Assembly: GCA_948469375.1 (NCBI GenBank)
Contig: CAOKLO010000018.1
Location: 1 to 58,144 of the forward strand
Direction: 5' to 3'
DNA: 58,144 nucleotides
DNA from: an uncultured bacterium
GTDB taxonomy: Bacteria; Bacillota; Clostridia; Oscillospirales; Oscillospiraceae
Both the position numbers and the translations under genes were made by a program. Below the pieces are notes generated by a model. That model was not told the DNA's origin. It saw nothing but the letters and a program-made list of their open reading frames with translations, and made no database searches. Of the stretch, positions 13,151 to 21,257 are shown piece by piece; within the stretch, counting starts at the first letter, position 1, and each line of letters opens with the position of its first letter.

Positions 13151-14964
13151 ACCGGGTGGCGCTGGCGGGCAACCCCAACGTGGGGAAGTCCACGCTGTTT
13201 AATGCGTTAACAGGGCTCAGGCAGCATACAGGAAACTGGGCGGGTAAGACGGTGGCCACTGCCCGGGGGGAGTACACATTCGAGGGGCGGGAGTACCAGC
13301 TGGTGGACCTGCCCGGCACCTACTCTCTGGCGGCCCACTCCCGGGAGGAGGCGGTGGCGAGGGACTACATCCAGAGCGGTCAGGCGGACGGGGTGGTGGT
13401 GGTGTGCGACGCCACCTGCCTGGAGCGCAACCTCATTTTGGTGCTCCAGGTGCTGGAGCTGACGGGCAAAGTGCTGGTGTGCGTCAACTTGCTGGACGAG
13501 GCGGCGCGGCTGGGGGTGGAGGTGGACCTGCCCGCCCTGTCCCAGCGGCTGGGGGTGCCCGTGGTAGGCACCGCCGGGGCCCGCCAGGACGGCCTGGAGG
13601 AGCTGAAAGCGGCCATCGCCCGGCTGGTGACGGCGGACGCCCCCGCCGCCCCCCGGCGGGAGCCCCAGGAGCGGGTGACTTTGGCGGAGCGGTACGCCGC
13701 CCAGGTGGTGCGCAGCAGAGAGGCGGGCCGCCTGCGCCGTCAGCAGCAGCTGGACCGGCTGCTGACCTCCAAAAGCACCGGGATTCCCCTGATGCTGCTG
13801 CTGTTCGGGCTGGTGGTGTGGCTGACGGTGGCGGGGGCCAACGGTCCGTCGGCGCTGCTCACCGAGCTGTTCGCCCGGCTGGGGGACGTGCTGGAGGGCT
13901 GGCTGGCCGCCGCCCCTGCGTGGTTGTCCGGCCTGCTGCTGGACGGGGTGTACCGAGTGACCGCCTGGGTGGTGGCGGTGATGCTGCCCCCCATGGCCAT
14001 CTTTTTTCCCCTGTTCACCCTGCTGGAGGACCTGGGCTATCTGCCCCGGGTGGCCTTCGTCATGGATCACGCCTTTCAGAAGTGCCGGACCTGCGGGAAG
14101 CAGTGCCTCACCATGTGCATGTCCCTGGGCTGCAATGCCTGCGGCGTCACCGGGTGCCGCATCATCGACAGCCCCCGGGAGCGGCTCATCGCCATTCTGA
14201 CCTCCTCCCTGGTGCCCTGCAACGGCAAATTTCCCACCCTCATCGCCCTCATTACCCTGTTTTTTGTGGGGGGACGCTCCGGCCTGCTGGCCTCTGTGGA
14301 GGGTGCGGCGCTGCTGCTGGGCACCCTGGTGCTGGGCGTGGCGGGGACGCTGGCCTGCTCCCGGCTTTTGTCCGCAACGGTCTTAAAGGGAATGCCCTCC
14401 TCCTTCGCCCTGGAGCTGCCCCCCTTCCGCAAGCCCCGGGTGGGGGAGGTCATCGTCCGCTCGGTGCTGGACCGGACCCTGTTTGTGCTGGGCCGGGCGG
14501 TGGCGGTGGCGGCCCCGGCGGGAGCTGTCATCTGGCTGATGGGTAATCTCACAGTGGGGGATATCACCCTTCTGGCTCACTGCACCGGCTTCCTGGACCC
14601 ATTTGCCCGGCTGTTTGGGCTGGACGGGGTAATTCTGATGGCCTTCATCCTGGGCTGGCCCGCCAATGAGATCGTCCTGCCGGTGATGCTCATGGCATAC
14701 TTAGCGTCCGGGAGCCTGGTGGAGTTCAGCGACTTGACCGCCCTGGGCCAGCTGCTGACCCAGCACGGCTGGACCTGGCTGACGGCGGTGTGCACCATGC
14801 TGTTCTCCCTGTTCCACTGGCCCTGTTCCACAACCTGCCTGACCATATACAAGGAGACAGGCAGCGTGGGGTGGACGGCGCTGGCGGTGGCTCTGCCCAC
14901 GGCGCTGGGGCTGGGGCTGTGTTTGGCTGTGGCAGCGGCGGCACGGGTGTTGGGGCTGGCATAG
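13147..14964 (+). CDS. feoB: ferrous iron transporter B
   Basis: FeoB imports Fe2+ through a membrane domain governed by an N-terminal G domain. G1 is GNPNVGKST (residues 8-16), G3 DLPGTY (54-59), G4 NLLD (114-117). The membrane part starts near residue 215 and has two gate repeats. The first gate region reads CGKQCLTMCMSLGCNACG, with many cysteines in place of the proteobacterial GCNVP motif; this is the Clostridia-type variant. At 605 residues it is shorter than the roughly 770-residue E. coli protein. ATG 13147 overlaps feoA. A hairpin terminator follows. Confidence 0.95.
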   Translation: MNRVALAGNPNVGKSTLFNALTGLRQHTGNWAGKTVATARGEYTFEGREYQLVDLPGTYSLAAHSREEAVARDYIQSGQADGVVVVCDATCLERNLILVLQVLELTGKVLVCVNLLDEAARLGVEVDLPALSQRLGVPVVGTAGARQDGLEELKAAIARLVTADAPAAPRREPQERVTLAERYAAQVVRSREAGRLRRQQQLDRLLTSKSTGIPLMLLLFGLVVWLTVAGANGPSALLTELFARLGDVLEGWLAAAPAWLSGLLLDGVYRVTAWVVAVMLPPMAIFFPLFTLLEDLGYLPRVAFVMDHAFQKCRTCGKQCLTMCMSLGCNACGVTGCRIIDSPRERLIAILTSSLVPCNGKFPTLIALITLFFVGGRSGLLASVEGAALLLGTLVLGVAGTLACSRLLSATVLKGMPSSFALELPPFRKPRVGEVIVRSVLDRTLFVLGRAVAVAAPAGAVIWLMGNLTVGDITLLAHCTGFLDPFARLFGLDGVILMAFILGWPANEIVLPVMLMAYLASGSLVEFSDLTALGQLLTQHGWTWLTAVCTMLFSLFHWPCSTTCLTIYKETGSVGWTALAVALPTALGLGLCLAVAAAARVLGLA

Positions 14965-15000
14965 AGGAAAGCGGCTGGTTTTGACACCAGCCGCCTTCCT
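14965..15000 (+). terminator. hairpin terminator after feoB
   Basis: AGGAAAGCGGCTGG pairs with CCAGCCGCCTTCCT through a small loop; the following bases are TATTTAAG, so the U-tract is weak. It lies between the convergent feoB and the gene ending at 15017. Confidence 0.65.
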
Positions 15001-15016
15001 ATTTAAGCCATTGATT

Positions 15017-16438
15017 TTATTTTTCCAGGGGCAGCTTGTTCTGCTCCTCTGTCTGGGCCCATAGCTGCATGGCCACCACCAGGATAAAGGTGGCCACTGC
15101 CGGCGACACCAAAGCATGGCCTGCGACGATGGAGATGCCGAAGCCCACCAGAGAGCAGTACAGGGCGGTACAGTAGCTGAGGCTGGACATGCGCTGTCCG
15201 ATACGCCGGAAGAACTGGACCACCGCATAGACTAGAAAAGCCAGATAGGGCCCATAATACAATGCAAAGCCGACAATTCCGTGGCGGATGAGGACGGCAA
15301 GCGGGTCCATTTCCACCATAAAGTACACCTCGCGGCTGTAGGCGTCGGCGTTGGCGTAGCCAATGCCCAGCAGCTTTGCGACGACGCCCCCCTCGGTATA
15401 CACCTGAACGGAGGGAGAGGCGCTGATAAACCGCCGGCTGAGAACCTGGTCCACCCGCTTCAGCGTGGGGTTGGCCTTGATGAGCTCATACAGCCAAGTG
15501 CCGTCGGCGGCCCGTTCGATTTCCTCGCCCCAGGAGGCCAAGGTGATCTCCGGCTCGTTGTCCAGCAGCGGGCCGTAAATGTTGTCCAGATAGCTTTGGA
15601 GAGGGGAGTTGAAGTATCGGAAGACCACCATCAGCAGCATGAAGGCCATAGCGGCGGCCTGGATCTTGTGCTTTTTGGAGGGCTCCCGAATCAATGTGAC
15701 GAGCTGCCAGACAAAGGCGGCGGCGCAGTACAGCGCGATGGCGCCAAAGACGATCTTGGTGCCCAGGAAGTTGGCGCTGTAGGCCACCGCGCCCATGGCC
15801 AAGAGGGCCGGAACCGCCTTCCACCAGGTTTTTTTGGTGACGGTGGGTAGGACCTGGAGGCAGTACCAGACGGTGAAGGGAGCGGTGAGGGCCATGACGC
15901 ACCCCACCTCGTTGGCGGCGTAGAACCAGCCCCGGAAGCCGTAGCCGGAGTTGCCGTAGGACACGAAGCTTGTTCCAGTGAGCACGGCAACGGGAATAAC
16001 GCTGGCGTAAAGCCCGCCGGCCCAGGCGATGGCCTCGGCGGCGACCAGATAGCCGTACTGCCGGTACACCGACCAAAGGAAAATGAGCACGAAGGGGGCG
16101 AAGAAGGTCTTGACCACCTCCCGCACGTTGCCGACGCACAAGGACAGCCCGCCCACGGTGAACATATACACCATGAACAGCGCCAGATAACCCACCAAAG
16201 CTCCGGTGTAGATCATCCACCGCTTTTTTCCCGGGAAATCGCTGACAAACACCGCGTAGAGGAAGGCCAGCGCTACCACTAAGGCGCGGACCACCACGCC
16301 CACGGTAACGGAGTGGCCGGCCTGGGCGCCCAGCCCGGTGAGCACGTCGATCAGAGGCTGGCAGAGAATGTAAACGGTCAGGAGTATGGGCAGCCGGACC
16401 CGGGAGGCCTCCTGGAGCTTGGCGCGTAAATTCGACAT
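15017..16438 (-). CDS. O-antigen ligase/polymerase-like polytopic membrane protein
   Basis: The 473-residue protein has about eleven membrane segments and one large extracytoplasmic region at about residues 290-370 (DNIYGPLLDNEPEITLASWG, then SRRFISASPSVQVYTEGGVV), the arrangement seen in the O-antigen ligase/Wzy superfamily that transfers or polymerises lipid-linked glycans. ATG 16438 has only a weak AAAGG site. It stands alone, without glycosyltransferase neighbours, with its own promoter. Assignment rests on topology and general resemblance, not on a catalytic motif. Confidence 0.65.
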   Translation of the reverse strand: MSNLRAKLQEASRVRLPILLTVYILCQPLIDVLTGLGAQAGHSVTVGVVVRALVVALAFLYAVFVSDFPGKKRWMIYTGALVGYLALFMVYMFTVGGLSLCVGNVREVVKTFFAPFVLIFLWSVYRQYGYLVAAEAIAWAGGLYASVIPVAVLTGTSFVSYGNSGYGFRGWFYAANEVGCVMALTAPFTVWYCLQVLPTVTKKTWWKAVPALLAMGAVAYSANFLGTKIVFGAIALYCAAAFVWQLVTLIREPSKKHKIQAAAMAFMLLMVVFRYFNSPLQSYLDNIYGPLLDNEPEITLASWGEEIERAADGTWLYELIKANPTLKRVDQVLSRRFISASPSVQVYTEGGVVAKLLGIGYANADAYSREVYFMVEMDPLAVLIRHGIVGFALYYGPYLAFLVYAVVQFFRRIGQRMSSLSYCTALYCSLVGFGISIVAGHALVSPAVATFILVVAMQLWAQTEEQNKLPLEK

Positions 16439-16511
16439 AAAAACACCTTTTCAAGCATGGACGGCCTTAGAGAGACCGTCCAGATTAATTTTATAACGGC
16501 TCAATCAGTAT

Positions 16512-16540
16512 AGTATAGCGTGGCGGATTTTGCAATAAAG
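16512..16540 (-). promoter_or_regulatory. promoter of the O-antigen-ligase-like gene
   Basis: -35 TTGCAA and -10 TATACT with a 17-bp spacer on the minus strand, about 75 nt before the start codon; a GGACGG/CCGTCC hairpin lies in the leader (about 16461-16483). Confidence 0.65.
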
Positions 16541-16597
16541 AATGTCTCAAAAGAATGTTAACATTTTGCAAAGATGGGCTGAGTGTCCGCCAATGGG

Positions 16598-16626
16598 AAC
16601 GCCCTCCCCGGAAAGGGGAAGGCGTT
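16598..16626 (-). terminator. hairpin downstream of metK
   Basis: GAACGCCTTCCCC and GGGGAGGGCGTTC form a stem of about 12 bp just beyond the metK stop, but it lacks a T-run, so it may act as an mRNA 3' end stabiliser rather than a classic terminator. Confidence 0.5.
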
Positions 16627-16649
16627 CTCTAAGTTTGGAATGATGTAAA

Positions 16650-17831
<1,182 letters not shown>

Positions 17832-17874
17832 AATTTGTGTTTCTCCTTTCTTTCAATGAGACGGAAAGAGGCTG

Positions 17875-17905
17875 AAAAAGCCCCCGCCGGAACTCGGCGG
17901 GGGCA
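17875..17905 (-). terminator. riboswitch-controlled terminator of metK
   Basis: GCCCCCGCCG-agtt-CCGGCGGGGGC followed by TTTTT on the minus strand, directly downstream of the S-box aptamer. Confidence 0.92.
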
Positions 17906-17921
17906 GGATGGTTCAGTTCTC

Positions 17922-18011
17922 TCCTCATCTTGCGTTTCCGCCGGACTTGGCACCTTGCGTTGCAGGTTGCCGTGGCTTCATCGGGCCGGTCCCTCCACCA
18001 CTCTTGATAAG
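17922..18011 (-). ncRNA. SAM-I (S-box) riboswitch
   Basis: On the minus strand the consensus elements appear in order: CTTATCAAGAG, GGTGGAGGGA, GGCCCGATGAAGCC, CGGCAACC, AAGGTGCCAAGTCC, and closing GATGAG that pairs with CTTATC as P1. Upstream is a promoter and downstream a terminator and metK, the classic arrangement for SAM-dependent transcription termination. Confidence 0.96.
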
Positions 18012-18035
18012 GGTTATTCAGTTGTTTACTGTGCT

Positions 18036-18063
18036 ATTATACCATGCTGTACTTCGCTGTCAA
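18036..18063 (-). promoter_or_regulatory. promoter of metK
   Basis: -35 TTGACA (18063-18058), 16-bp spacer, -10 TATAAT (18041-18036) on the minus strand; the start falls just before the riboswitch. Confidence 0.85.
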
Positions 18064-18092
18064 TAGGAAATTGAAAAAAAGCAAAATTTTCC

Positions 18093-19475
18093 TCACGTCT
18101 CCTGGGTGCGGAGGGGCAGGATATCCCGCCGGTATACCCGGCGCATGAACCCGGCGCACAGAGTGGCGGAAAACAATTCCGCAATCGGGAAGGCAAACCA
18201 CACCGCTTCCAGCCCGCGAATCCGGGAGAGCAGGAAAGCCACGGGCAGCAACACCACCAGCTGACGCACCAGGGAGGTGGTCAGGCTGAGCACGCCGTGG
18301 TCCAGGGCCTGAAACACCGAACCGCATATAATGCCGAAGCCCGCCAGCAGCCAGCTGAAGGAGATGGTGCGCAGGGCAGATATGCCAATGGTAAGCAGGT
18401 TTCCCGCCGCGTCCTCCTCCGAGCGGAACATATCCAGCAGCGGGCCGGGAACAAGCTGGAACACTGTGAAACCGACAGCCATTAAAATGGTGGCGTACAT
18501 AATGGCCAGCTTGACGGTTTTGATAATCCGGTCCGGCTTGCGTGCGCCGTAGTTGTAGGCCACGATGGGCACCATGCCGTTGCACAAGCCGAACACCGGC
18601 ATAAAGAAGAAGGACTGGAGCTTGAAGTAGATGCCGAACACCGCCGTGGCTGTATCGGTAAAGGCAATGAGGATCTGATTCATGCCGAACACCATCACCG
18701 AACCGATGGACTGCATGACGATGCCGGGCAGGCCCACGCTGTAGATCTCCCGAATGGTCTGGCCGTGGGGACGGAAGCCCTTGAAAGACATGGTCACCTC
18801 GGGATTGCGGGTGGCGTTGAAGAAGATGGACACGCAGCAGCCCAGCATTTGGCCGATGACGGTGGCCAGAGCGGCCCCCGCCACCTCCATTTTGGGGAAG
18901 GGGCCCAGGCCGAAGATGAGGATGGGGTCCAGAATGATATTGGTGATGGCGCCCACCGCCTGGGCGATCATGGTGTAGAAGGTCTGGCCGGTAGCCTGGA
19001 GCAACCGCTCCATGAGCACCGCGAAGAACAGGCCCACGCTCAGACTGCACACAATGGTCAGGTAGTCGGAGCCATAGCTGATGATGCCGGGGATGTCGGT
19101 CTGGACGGTGTAGAACAGCCGGGAGCAGGTGAGCCCCAGCACCACAAACACCAGGCAGCTCAGCGCCATCAGAAAGACGCCGTTTACCGCCGTCCGGTTC
19201 ACCTTTTCTCTGTCGCCCTGGCCCAGGCTCCGGGCCAGCAGGGCGTTGACGCCCACGGCGGTTCCCACGCTGACGGCGATCATCAGGTTCTGCACCGGGA
19301 AGGCTAAGGATACTGCGTTCAGCGCGTCCTGGCTGAGCTGAGACACAAAATAACTGTCCACCACGTTGTAAAAGGCTTGGACCAGCATGGAGATCATGAT
19401 AGGGATGGCCATGTTGAGAAGAAGCTGGTTTACCGGCATGACGCCCATTTTATTTTCACCTTCGGGCCGTTGCAC
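18093..19475 (-). CDS. MATE-family multidrug/cation antiporter
   Basis: The 460-residue protein has twelve predicted membrane segments in two homologous halves with typical MATE sequence: MGVMPVNQLLLNMAIPIMIS, VQAFYNVVDSYFVSQLS, FPVQNLMIAVSVGTAVG, and PIVAYNYGARKPDRI in the second half. These proteins export drugs or metabolites in exchange for Na+ or H+. GTG 19475 is used as start because AAGGAGGAA lies 6 nt before it; the ATG nine codons later has no such site. It has its own promoter and a hairpin-containing leader. Substrate not predictable. Confidence 0.93.
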   Translation of the reverse strand: MQRPEGENKMGVMPVNQLLLNMAIPIMISMLVQAFYNVVDSYFVSQLSQDALNAVSLAFPVQNLMIAVSVGTAVGVNALLARSLGQGDREKVNRTAVNGVFLMALSCLVFVVLGLTCSRLFYTVQTDIPGIISYGSDYLTIVCSLSVGLFFAVLMERLLQATGQTFYTMIAQAVGAITNIILDPILIFGLGPFPKMEVAGAALATVIGQMLGCCVSIFFNATRNPEVTMSFKGFRPHGQTIREIYSVGLPGIVMQSIGSVMVFGMNQILIAFTDTATAVFGIYFKLQSFFFMPVFGLCNGMVPIVAYNYGARKPDRIIKTVKLAIMYATILMAVGFTVFQLVPGPLLDMFRSEEDAAGNLLTIGISALRTISFSWLLAGFGIICGSVFQALDHGVLSLTTSLVRQLVVLLPVAFLLSRIRGLEAVWFAFPIAELFSATLCAGFMRRVYRRDILPLRTQET

Positions 19476-19548
19476 TTAAAGTTCCTCCTTTTCTGAAACG
19501 GAACAGGGTTCCGCCCGCGTCATTTCGCGGCGATTGTTGTGTCGGACC

Positions 19549-19577
19549 ATTATAGAGGAAGCAAATTTTATTGTCAA
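19549..19577 (-). promoter_or_regulatory. promoter of the first MATE gene
   Basis: -35 TTGACA (19577-19572), 17-bp spacer, -10 TATAAT (19554-19549). The leader of about 65 nt can form CGGAAC-cct-GTTCCG just before the Shine-Dalgarno. Confidence 0.85.
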
Positions 19578-19671
19578 TGGGGGAGGAGGTGTTTTGTCGC
19601 ATTTTTACAGTTTGCGGCGACATTTAGCAGAAATGGACACCTAAACCTCCAAATATTACCCTGTTAAATCC

Positions 19672-19700
19672 TTGACGCAGGGGTGGGAAAAAGGTATGAT
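19672..19700 (+). promoter_or_regulatory. promoter of the FucO-like dehydrogenase
   Basis: -35 TTGACG (19672-19677), 17-bp spacer, -10 TATGAT (19695-19700). No clear Rex or CcpA site was recognised. Confidence 0.75.
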
Positions 19701-19757
19701 AATCATAAGGACTCAAAACTAGGAAATTTACAGGTATATTACAGGAGGTAGATTCCA

Positions 19758-20903
19758 ATGGCTGTCAATCGTTTCGTACTCAACGGCATTTCCTATCACG
19801 GCAAGGGCGCCATTCAGGAGATCCCCGGCATTGTCTCCGCCAGGGGCGTTAAGAAGGCGTTCATCGCCTCCGACCCAGATCTGGTGAAGTTCGGCATCAC
19901 CAAGAAGGTCACCGACCTGCTGGACGCCAACGGCATGGCTTATGAAGTCTATTCCGACATCAAGCCCAACCCCACCATTGAAAACGTGAAGTCCGGCGTG
20001 GAGGCCTATAAGAAGTCCGGCGCGGACTATATGATTACCATCGGCGGCGGCTCCTCCATGGACACCGGCAAGGCCATCGGCATCATCATCACCAATCCGG
20101 AGTTCGCCGACGTGCGCTCGCTGGAGGGCGTGGCCCCCACCAAGAACCGCACCGTGTACACCATTGCCGTTCCCACCACCGCCGGCACCGCCGCCGAGGC
20201 CACCATCAACTACGTCATCACCGACGTGGAGAAGAAGCGTAAGTTCGTGTGCGTGGATGTGAACGACATCCCCGACGTGGCCATTGTGGACCCGGATATG
20301 ATGTCCACCATGCCCAAGAGCCTCACCGCCGCCACCGGCATGGACGCTTTGACCCACGCCATTGAGGGCTACACCACCGCTGCTGCCTGGGAGCTGGCCG
20401 ACTGCCTGAACCTGGAGGCCATCAAGCTCATCGCCGCCAACCTGCGCAAGGCCGTGAACAACGACCCCGAGGGCCGGGAGGCTATGGCTCTGGGCCAGTT
20501 CGTCACCGGCATGGCCTTCTCCAACGTGGGCTTGGGCATTGCCCATTCCATGGCCCACACCCTGGGCGCGGTGTACGACACTCCCCACGGCGTGGCCTGC
20601 GCCATGATGCTGCCCATCGTCATGGAGTTCAACCAGGACGCCACCGGCGACAAGTTCCAGCACATCGCCGAGGCCATGGGTGTGGACACCGCCGGCATGG
20701 ACCAGGCCGCCTACCGCAAGGCAGCCATCGACGCGGTGCGCCAGCTGTCTGTGGACGTGGGCATTCCCACCAAGCTGGAGGCCATGAAGGAGGAGGACCT
20801 GGAGTTCCTGGCCCAGTCCGCCGCCGCCGACGCCTGCGCCCCCGGCAATCCCAAGGCCGCCTCTGTGGAGGACTTCAAGGCGCTGTTCCGCAAGATCATG
20901 TAA
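19758..20903 (+). CDS. fucO: iron-dependent alcohol dehydrogenase, FucO-like (lactaldehyde reductase)
   Basis: Group III dehydrogenases reduce aldehydes with NAD(P)H; FucO reduces lactaldehyde to 1,2-propanediol. The 381-residue protein has the dinucleotide motif GGGSSMDTGKAIGI and iron ligands D196, H200, H263 and H277 (MDALTHAIEGY, IAHSMAH, DTPHG), the same spacing as E. coli FucO. Long stretches such as NPEFADVRSLEG and NYVITD also match FucO. No fucose genes are adjacent, so the physiological substrate could be another short aldehyde. The strong AGGAGG, good promoter and optimal codon use suggest high expression. Confidence 0.9.
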   Translation: MAVNRFVLNGISYHGKGAIQEIPGIVSARGVKKAFIASDPDLVKFGITKKVTDLLDANGMAYEVYSDIKPNPTIENVKSGVEAYKKSGADYMITIGGGSSMDTGKAIGIIITNPEFADVRSLEGVAPTKNRTVYTIAVPTTAGTAAEATINYVITDVEKKRKFVCVDVNDIPDVAIVDPDMMSTMPKSLTAATGMDALTHAIEGYTTAAAWELADCLNLEAIKLIAANLRKAVNNDPEGREAMALGQFVTGMAFSNVGLGIAHSMAHTLGAVYDTPHGVACAMMLPIVMEFNQDATGDKFQHIAEAMGVDTAGMDQAAYRKAAIDAVRQLSVDVGIPTKLEAMKEEDLEFLAQSAAADACAPGNPKAASVEDFKALFRKIM

Positions 20904-20921
20904 TTTCCTCGCTGCAAATTG

Positions 20922-20954
20922 CAGGGGGCGGGCCTGGACCCGCCCCCTGTTTTG
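20922..20954 (+). terminator. terminator of the FucO-like gene
   Basis: CAGGGGGCGGG-cctgga-CCCGCCCCCTG followed by TTTT. Confidence 0.9.
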
Positions 20955-20986
20955 CGGCACGGCTGGAAATCTTAAGAAATTAGGGA

Positions 20987-21015
20987 TTGACAATCTGTTT
21001 CCGGCGTACTATACT
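20987..21015 (+). promoter_or_regulatory. promoter of the leader peptide/ABC exporter transcript
   Basis: -35 TTGACA (20987-20992), 17-bp spacer, -10 TATACT (21010-21015). The transcript begins about 30 nt before the leader peptide start. Confidence 0.88.
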
Positions 21016-21054
21016 TGTCACTGCTATAAAATGCTACGAAGGGAGGCGCGCACC

Positions 21055-21156
21055 ATGCTGAATATCCGGTTTGAGTTTATCGTTGAGAGTGGAGTTAACA
21101 CCACTGTGAATCACAGGGGGCAGCGGGGATATTTGCGCGCCTGGGGGATGGGATAG
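21055..21156 (+). CDS. 33-residue leader peptide upstream of the ABC exporter
   Basis: ATG 21055 is preceded by GGGAGG at 8 nt and the frame ends at TAG 21156. The peptide begins MLNIRFEFIVESGVNTTVNH and ends RGYLRAWGMG. I do not recognise it as a functional protein. It sits between a strong promoter and a terminator hairpin (21187-21217), and the exporter genes follow the hairpin, so it is best explained as a leader peptide whose translation controls read-through. Its ribosome binding site region GGCGCGCA (21045-21052) can pair with TGCGCGCC (21134-21141) near its own 3' end. Confidence 0.75.
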   Translation: MLNIRFEFIVESGVNTTVNHRGQRGYLRAWGMG

Positions 21157-21217
21157 ATTTCTCCTCCTGTCGTTTTTCGGCTTGCGGCGTCCCTCTGTCC
21201 AGAGGGATGCTTTTTTT
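21143..21217 (+). promoter_or_regulatory. candidate transcription attenuator (antiterminator/terminator)
   Basis: The terminator is GCGTCCCTCT (21187-21196)-gtcc-AGAGGGATGC (21201-21210) followed by seven T. The 5' arm can alternatively pair as CGTCCCTC (21188-21195) with GGGGGATG (21143-21150), which lies in the last codons of the leader peptide. A ribosome that completes the leader would cover 21143-21150 and permit the terminator; a ribosome stalled earlier would free it and favour read-through. Pairings are visible; the mechanism is inferred from B. subtilis bmrB-type attenuation. Confidence 0.65.
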
Positions 21218-21257
21218 GCGTCTATCGCAGGCAGTATGCCGCGGGAAAGGAGAATTC

